Below, piece after piece: positions 9,341-11,365 of a stretch of DNA of 11,365 nt. The translations under genes were made by a program, and so were the position numbers. The notes beneath the pieces were generated by a model. The model saw only the letters and a list, made by a program, of their open reading frames with translations. It did no database searches and was not told the DNA's origin. This DNA is from Larix sibirica (lineage: Eukaryota; Streptophyta; Pinopsida; Pinales; Pinaceae): contig NWUY0300133692.1 in assembly GCA_004151065.3 (NCBI GenBank), positions 1-11,365 of the forward strand, in the 5' to 3' direction. Numbering within the stretch: position 1 is the stretch's first letter; each line of letters opens with the position of its first letter.

Positions 9341-9539
9341 GACAATTTATCAAAATATATAGTAGTATAGTAATAGCTAGTCATTTTGAAATCGTTTTCA
9401 TGCGTTGGATGATTGTATATGGTGTTGATAGTTCTGTTGAAAACATTGTTAGATATATTTTGAATTGTTACGATGTATCTTTTGAAGTTGATCTCTTAAG
9501 TTGTTTATAATACAAAATATATGTTTCAATTAAAAAAAT
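9341..9539 (+). other. 3' terminal part of the LINE with short A-tail
   Basis: This non-coding stretch runs up to TTCAATTAAAAAAAT and then directly into the right target-site duplication, so it must be the LINE 3' end. It probably corresponds to the 3' UTR. The left limit is uncertain because the junction with the unassigned segment is not defined. No AATAAA signal is seen just before the tail. Confidence 0.6.
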
Positions 9540-9554
9540 GACAACATCTAGGAT
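9540..9554 (+). repeat. Right target-site duplication of the LINE
   Basis: GACAACATCTAGGAT pairs with 5658-5672 (14 of 15 identical). The gypsy RT frame resumes here as TTSRIRYGQYDFF. Confidence 0.92.
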
Positions 9555-10380
9555 AAGGTATGGTCAATATGATTTTTTTGTAGTACTATTTAGTCTTACC
9601 AATGAACCAACCACATCCATGTGCCTTATAAACAGTGTCACCATCACCAGTAAGTACTTGGAAAAATTTGTACTTGTCTTCATTGATTAAATACTCATTT
9701 ACTCAAAAACTAAATAAGAGCATGAGGACCATCTTATAGTGGTTTTGAAATTTTTAAGAGAACATAAGTTGTATGCAAAATCCAGCAAGTGTGATTTCTA
9801 TCAAAAGTAGATCCATTTTCCTGGGGCACATCATCTCAAAGGAAGGAATAATTGTATATATAGAGAATATTGAAGCCATAATCAAGTGGCCTACTCCAAA
9901 AAATGTGATAGATGTGATATTATTTATGGGCATTGCAGAGTATTATAGAAGTATCATTTAGGGATTCTCCAAGTTAAGACATATAATAATTTCATTGCAA
10001 AAGAAAGGGGTAAATTTTGTATGATCAGGAAAACGTGAGGTGAGCTTTCAATAGTTAAAACATCTCCTTACTAGTGATCCAATCCTAAAAATAGAAGATC
10101 CTAATATAGACTTTGTGGTGTGCAGATATGCATGTGGAGATGTATTGGGTGGATTTCATATGCAAGGAAACCATGCAGTATTCTATGAATCTAGGAAATT
10201 CCAAGACCATGAAAGAAAATATGTTACCCATGATCTGGAACTTGTTACTATAATCTATTCATTGAATATACAATGCCATTATCTGATAGGAAGGATATTT
10301 TTACTCATGACAAATCATAGTGGGATGAAACATTTGTTTGATCAACCACACTTGAATTCCATACAAGCTAGATATGGATA
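9555..10380 (+). pseudogene. pol: Ty3/gypsy pol pseudogene, part 2: C-terminal RT and RNase H
   Basis: The text continues the RT broken at 5672: RYGQYDFF, FSLTNEPTTSMCLINSV, YLEKFVLVFID, then a stop. The active-site box (family pattern F-x-D-D) lies at 9679-9690, where the second aspartate codon is replaced by TAA, so polymerase activity is lost. LREHKLYAKSSKCDFY and, after a frame change near 9805, LGHIISKEGI, WPTPKNVIDV and MGIAEYYRSII are the RT thumb and connection. RNase H starts near 10091 with DFVVCRYACG, where the first catalytic aspartate is tyrosine (TAT 10127-10129). YESRKFQDHERKYVTHDLEL keeps the glutamate-bearing block, and MTNHSGMKHLFDQPHLN has asparagine (10313-10315) instead of the expected aspartate. 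It ends at QARYG; the rest of RNase H and all integrase are gone, and LTR sequence begins about 30 bases on. Confidence 0.92.
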
Positions 10381-10409
10381 ACTAAATACATATTTGGTAT
10401 AGATTGGTT

Positions 10410-11199
10410 AGAAAAATCATATATCTTTTCTTCACTTCCAAAAACAAATATCCTTTAATTTGGATCTTATTTATTCATGGTATGGTGGTTGATTTTGACA
10501 TGGATTATCAGTGGTGACTCTATTGTATTCATGCTTTGTTACTACATATTCAATATATAATTATGCATTAATCTTTGGGCACCCTAGTTGGAATCTCTAC
10601 AATTGTGTCTCCAATGCTCATTTATGAAAAGAATATAAAGACATAGTTAATGGAAATATATACTTCCATGAAGACCATGGTTTGGTCTTTAGTGAACTCA
10701 TTAAAAGGTATAAAGACCAAGTTCACAATATTTGCTTCAATTATGTCCATATTTTCCCCTTTTACAATATACTTCCGTGGAGACCATGGTTTGGTCTTTA
10801 GTGAACTCATTCAAGGGTATAAAGACCAAGTTCACAATATTTGCTTCAATTATGTGCATATTTTTTCCTTTTACAATATAGTTTTATATATTTTCATAAT
10901 CATAAGTGCATTGGTGCTAGCTTTTGTACTAAAGTGATAGGTACATATACTTGAGTTTTACTATTTTCTAATTTCAATTTATCCTACATACTAAATTCGT
11001 TGTTTACTAGATAACTTCTAGATATTTACTCTTTGACTTATGTCTTGAGTTGCAACTAAAATTCCCGTTGAATAAATGGCTTGAGTTAATCTATTTTTGC
11101 GTTAAGTTGGTTAGCATTTACAAAATGTGTTGTTATCCAGCAAATATGTTTTCATACAAATATATTTTTATTTATACAAATAGTACAAGGAATGTTACA
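10410..11199 (+). repeat. 3' LTR of the gypsy element, 5'-truncated
   Basis: It aligns with 2635-3315 from the ATATATCTTTTCTTCACTT block to the end. The 139-base stretch 10908-11046 differs from 3016-3154 at 9 positions without gaps. The end is TTACA at 11199, directly before copia coding sequence. The beginning of the LTR (perhaps 200 bp) and the preceding polypurine tract are missing, apparently in the same deletion that removed integrase. It contains a 109-bp tandem duplication. Open frames here on both strands arise from the repeat structure and are not genes. Confidence 0.85.
10658..10875 (+). repeat. 109-bp tandem duplication within the 3' LTR
   Basis: Unit 1 is 10658-10766 and unit 2 is 10767-10875. 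Both begin ATATACTTCC and run through GACCATGGTTTGGTCTTTAG, TATAAAGACCAAGTTCAC and TTTTACAAT. The 5' LTR has one copy. Where the units differ, unit 2 agrees with the 5' LTR (CATTCAAGGG and TATGTGCA; unit 1 has CATTAAAAGG and TATGTCCA), so unit 2 looks like the original arrangement. Confidence 0.92.
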
Positions 11200-11365
11200 T
11201 GACATTGCCCATGCAATCAAAGCTTTGAGTAGGTATCTCTCAAAACTAGGAAAAAAAAAACAACTTTAAAGAGGGTATTCAGATATTTGCATGGCACTTA
11301 AAATTATGCAATCTATTACCAAGGAAGACCTGGACCTCATAGGGATATATTTATACAAGGTTTTG
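11200..11365 (+). pseudogene. Ty1/copia pol fragment (RT/RNase H junction), runs off the window
   Basis: From 11201 the frame reads DIAHAIKALSRYLSKLG, the conserved copia block that normally follows RP at the end of RT. A frame change at the A10 run (11251-11260) is followed from 11269 by KRVFRYLHGT, a stop (TAA 11299-11301), then NYAIYYQGRPGPHRDIFIQG, leading into copia RNase H. The order and spacing match plant copia polyproteins. The fragment starts in the middle of this motif exactly where the gypsy 3' LTR ends, as expected if the gypsy element had inserted into a copia element. It is non-functional because of the shift and stop, and it continues beyond the right edge. Confidence 0.82.

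Larger units (their letters stand above)
5673..9539 (+). mobile_element. Plant L1-type LINE inserted in the gypsy RT gene
   Basis: The element is bounded by a 15-bp target-site duplication and ends in a short A-rich tail (TTAAAAAAAT, 9530-9539). Its order is a 5' UTR of about 140 bp (5673-5812, including a GAGAGAGAGA run), ORF1 (5813-7141), the start of ORF2 (from 7144) and a 3' terminal stretch (about 9341-9539). The 5' UTR is retained, so it is not a typical 5'-truncated copy. The body is incomplete: after about 40 codons of endonuclease the LINE sequence stops near 7280, and no LINE reverse transcriptase is visible. The ~2.06 kb that follows (7281-9340) looks foreign to the LINE. The host element was already a gypsy retrotransposon, so this LINE is younger than that insertion, though it too carries many stops. 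Confidence 0.85.
2418..11199 (+). mobile_element. Decayed Ty3/gypsy LTR retrotransposon, interrupted by a LINE
   Basis: Two related LTRs in direct orientation flank a primer-binding site, gag, protease, reverse transcriptase and RNase H in the gypsy order. The right end is firm: the 3' LTR ends TTACA at 11199 and copia coding sequence follows at once. The left end at 2418 (ATGGTGACCC just inside) is a guess based on resemblance to GTGACCC starts of plant gypsy LTRs. Alignment to the other LTR is only secure from about 2640. Integrase, the end of RNase H and the start of the 3' LTR are missing between about 10380 and 10410, consistent with one deletion. A LINE with its own insert accounts for 5673-9539. 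In the best-aligned LTR stretch (3016-3154 against 10908-11046) I count 9 differences in 139 positions and no gaps; other stretches are worse, so the insertion is old. The clade within gypsy is not resolved. Confidence 0.85.

Noticed and set aside
7275-9350. AATTTAT as a 7-bp target-site duplication of the ~2 kb segment
   Set aside because: Short AT-only match expected by chance; no inverted termini next to it.
10791-10835. RNA pseudoknot formed by the two interlocked repeats
   Set aside because: Connecting loops would be zero bases on both sides, which is sterically implausible; alternative hairpins are more likely.
10622-10937. Open frames on both strands in the 3' LTR
   Set aside because: Produced by the 109-bp tandem duplication (109 is not a multiple of three, so it also shifts frame); no counterpart frame in the 5' LTR.
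1-11365. CRISPR array, tRNA, rRNA or a bacterial-type system
   Set aside because: No regular spacer-repeat array, no cloverleaf or ribosomal blocks noticed, and all recognisable proteins are plant retroelement types.

Overview
The window looks like nuclear DNA from a plant with a large, repeat-rich genome. A gymnosperm is plausible, but the sequence does not prove it. It is AT-rich, has no intact gene, and consists largely of old, heavily mutated retrotransposons nested inside one another. I see no bacterial-type operon, CRISPR array, rRNA, tRNA or intact host gene, and no convincing new biological system. The interest lies in the nesting history and in a few unexplained segments.

Layout. 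Bases 1-2417 hold a degenerate ~80 bp direct repeat (84-161 and 279-359), then about 2 kb in which I recognise nothing. From about 2418 to 11199 lies a decayed Ty3/gypsy LTR retrotransposon on the + strand. Its parts are a 5' LTR ending at 3315, a primer-binding site resembling the initiator-Met tRNA type (3319-3330), gag (about 3490-4690), protease and the first half of reverse transcriptase (about 4690-5672), the second half of RT plus RNase H (9540-10380), and a 5'-truncated 3' LTR (about 10410-11199). Integrase and the end of RNase H are missing.

Inside the RT gene sits a plant L1-type LINE (5673-9539), flanked by a 15-bp target-site duplication with one mismatch. It has a 5' UTR, an ORF1 pseudogene (DUF4283-like region, CCHC zinc knuckle, basic tail), an ORF2 reduced to the first ~40 codons of endonuclease, and a 3' end with a short A-tail. 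Most of ORF2 is absent. In its place is about 2.06 kb of unassigned AT-rich sequence (7281-9340), which may include a minus-strand copia-type LTR.

The last 166 bases (11200-11365) encode a piece of a Ty1/copia RT/RNase H region that begins exactly where the gypsy LTR ends. The likely order of events is copia first, gypsy into copia, LINE into gypsy, then the ~2 kb segment into the LINE. Every coding part carries stops or frameshifts, and several catalytic residues are gone, so none of these elements can move on its own.
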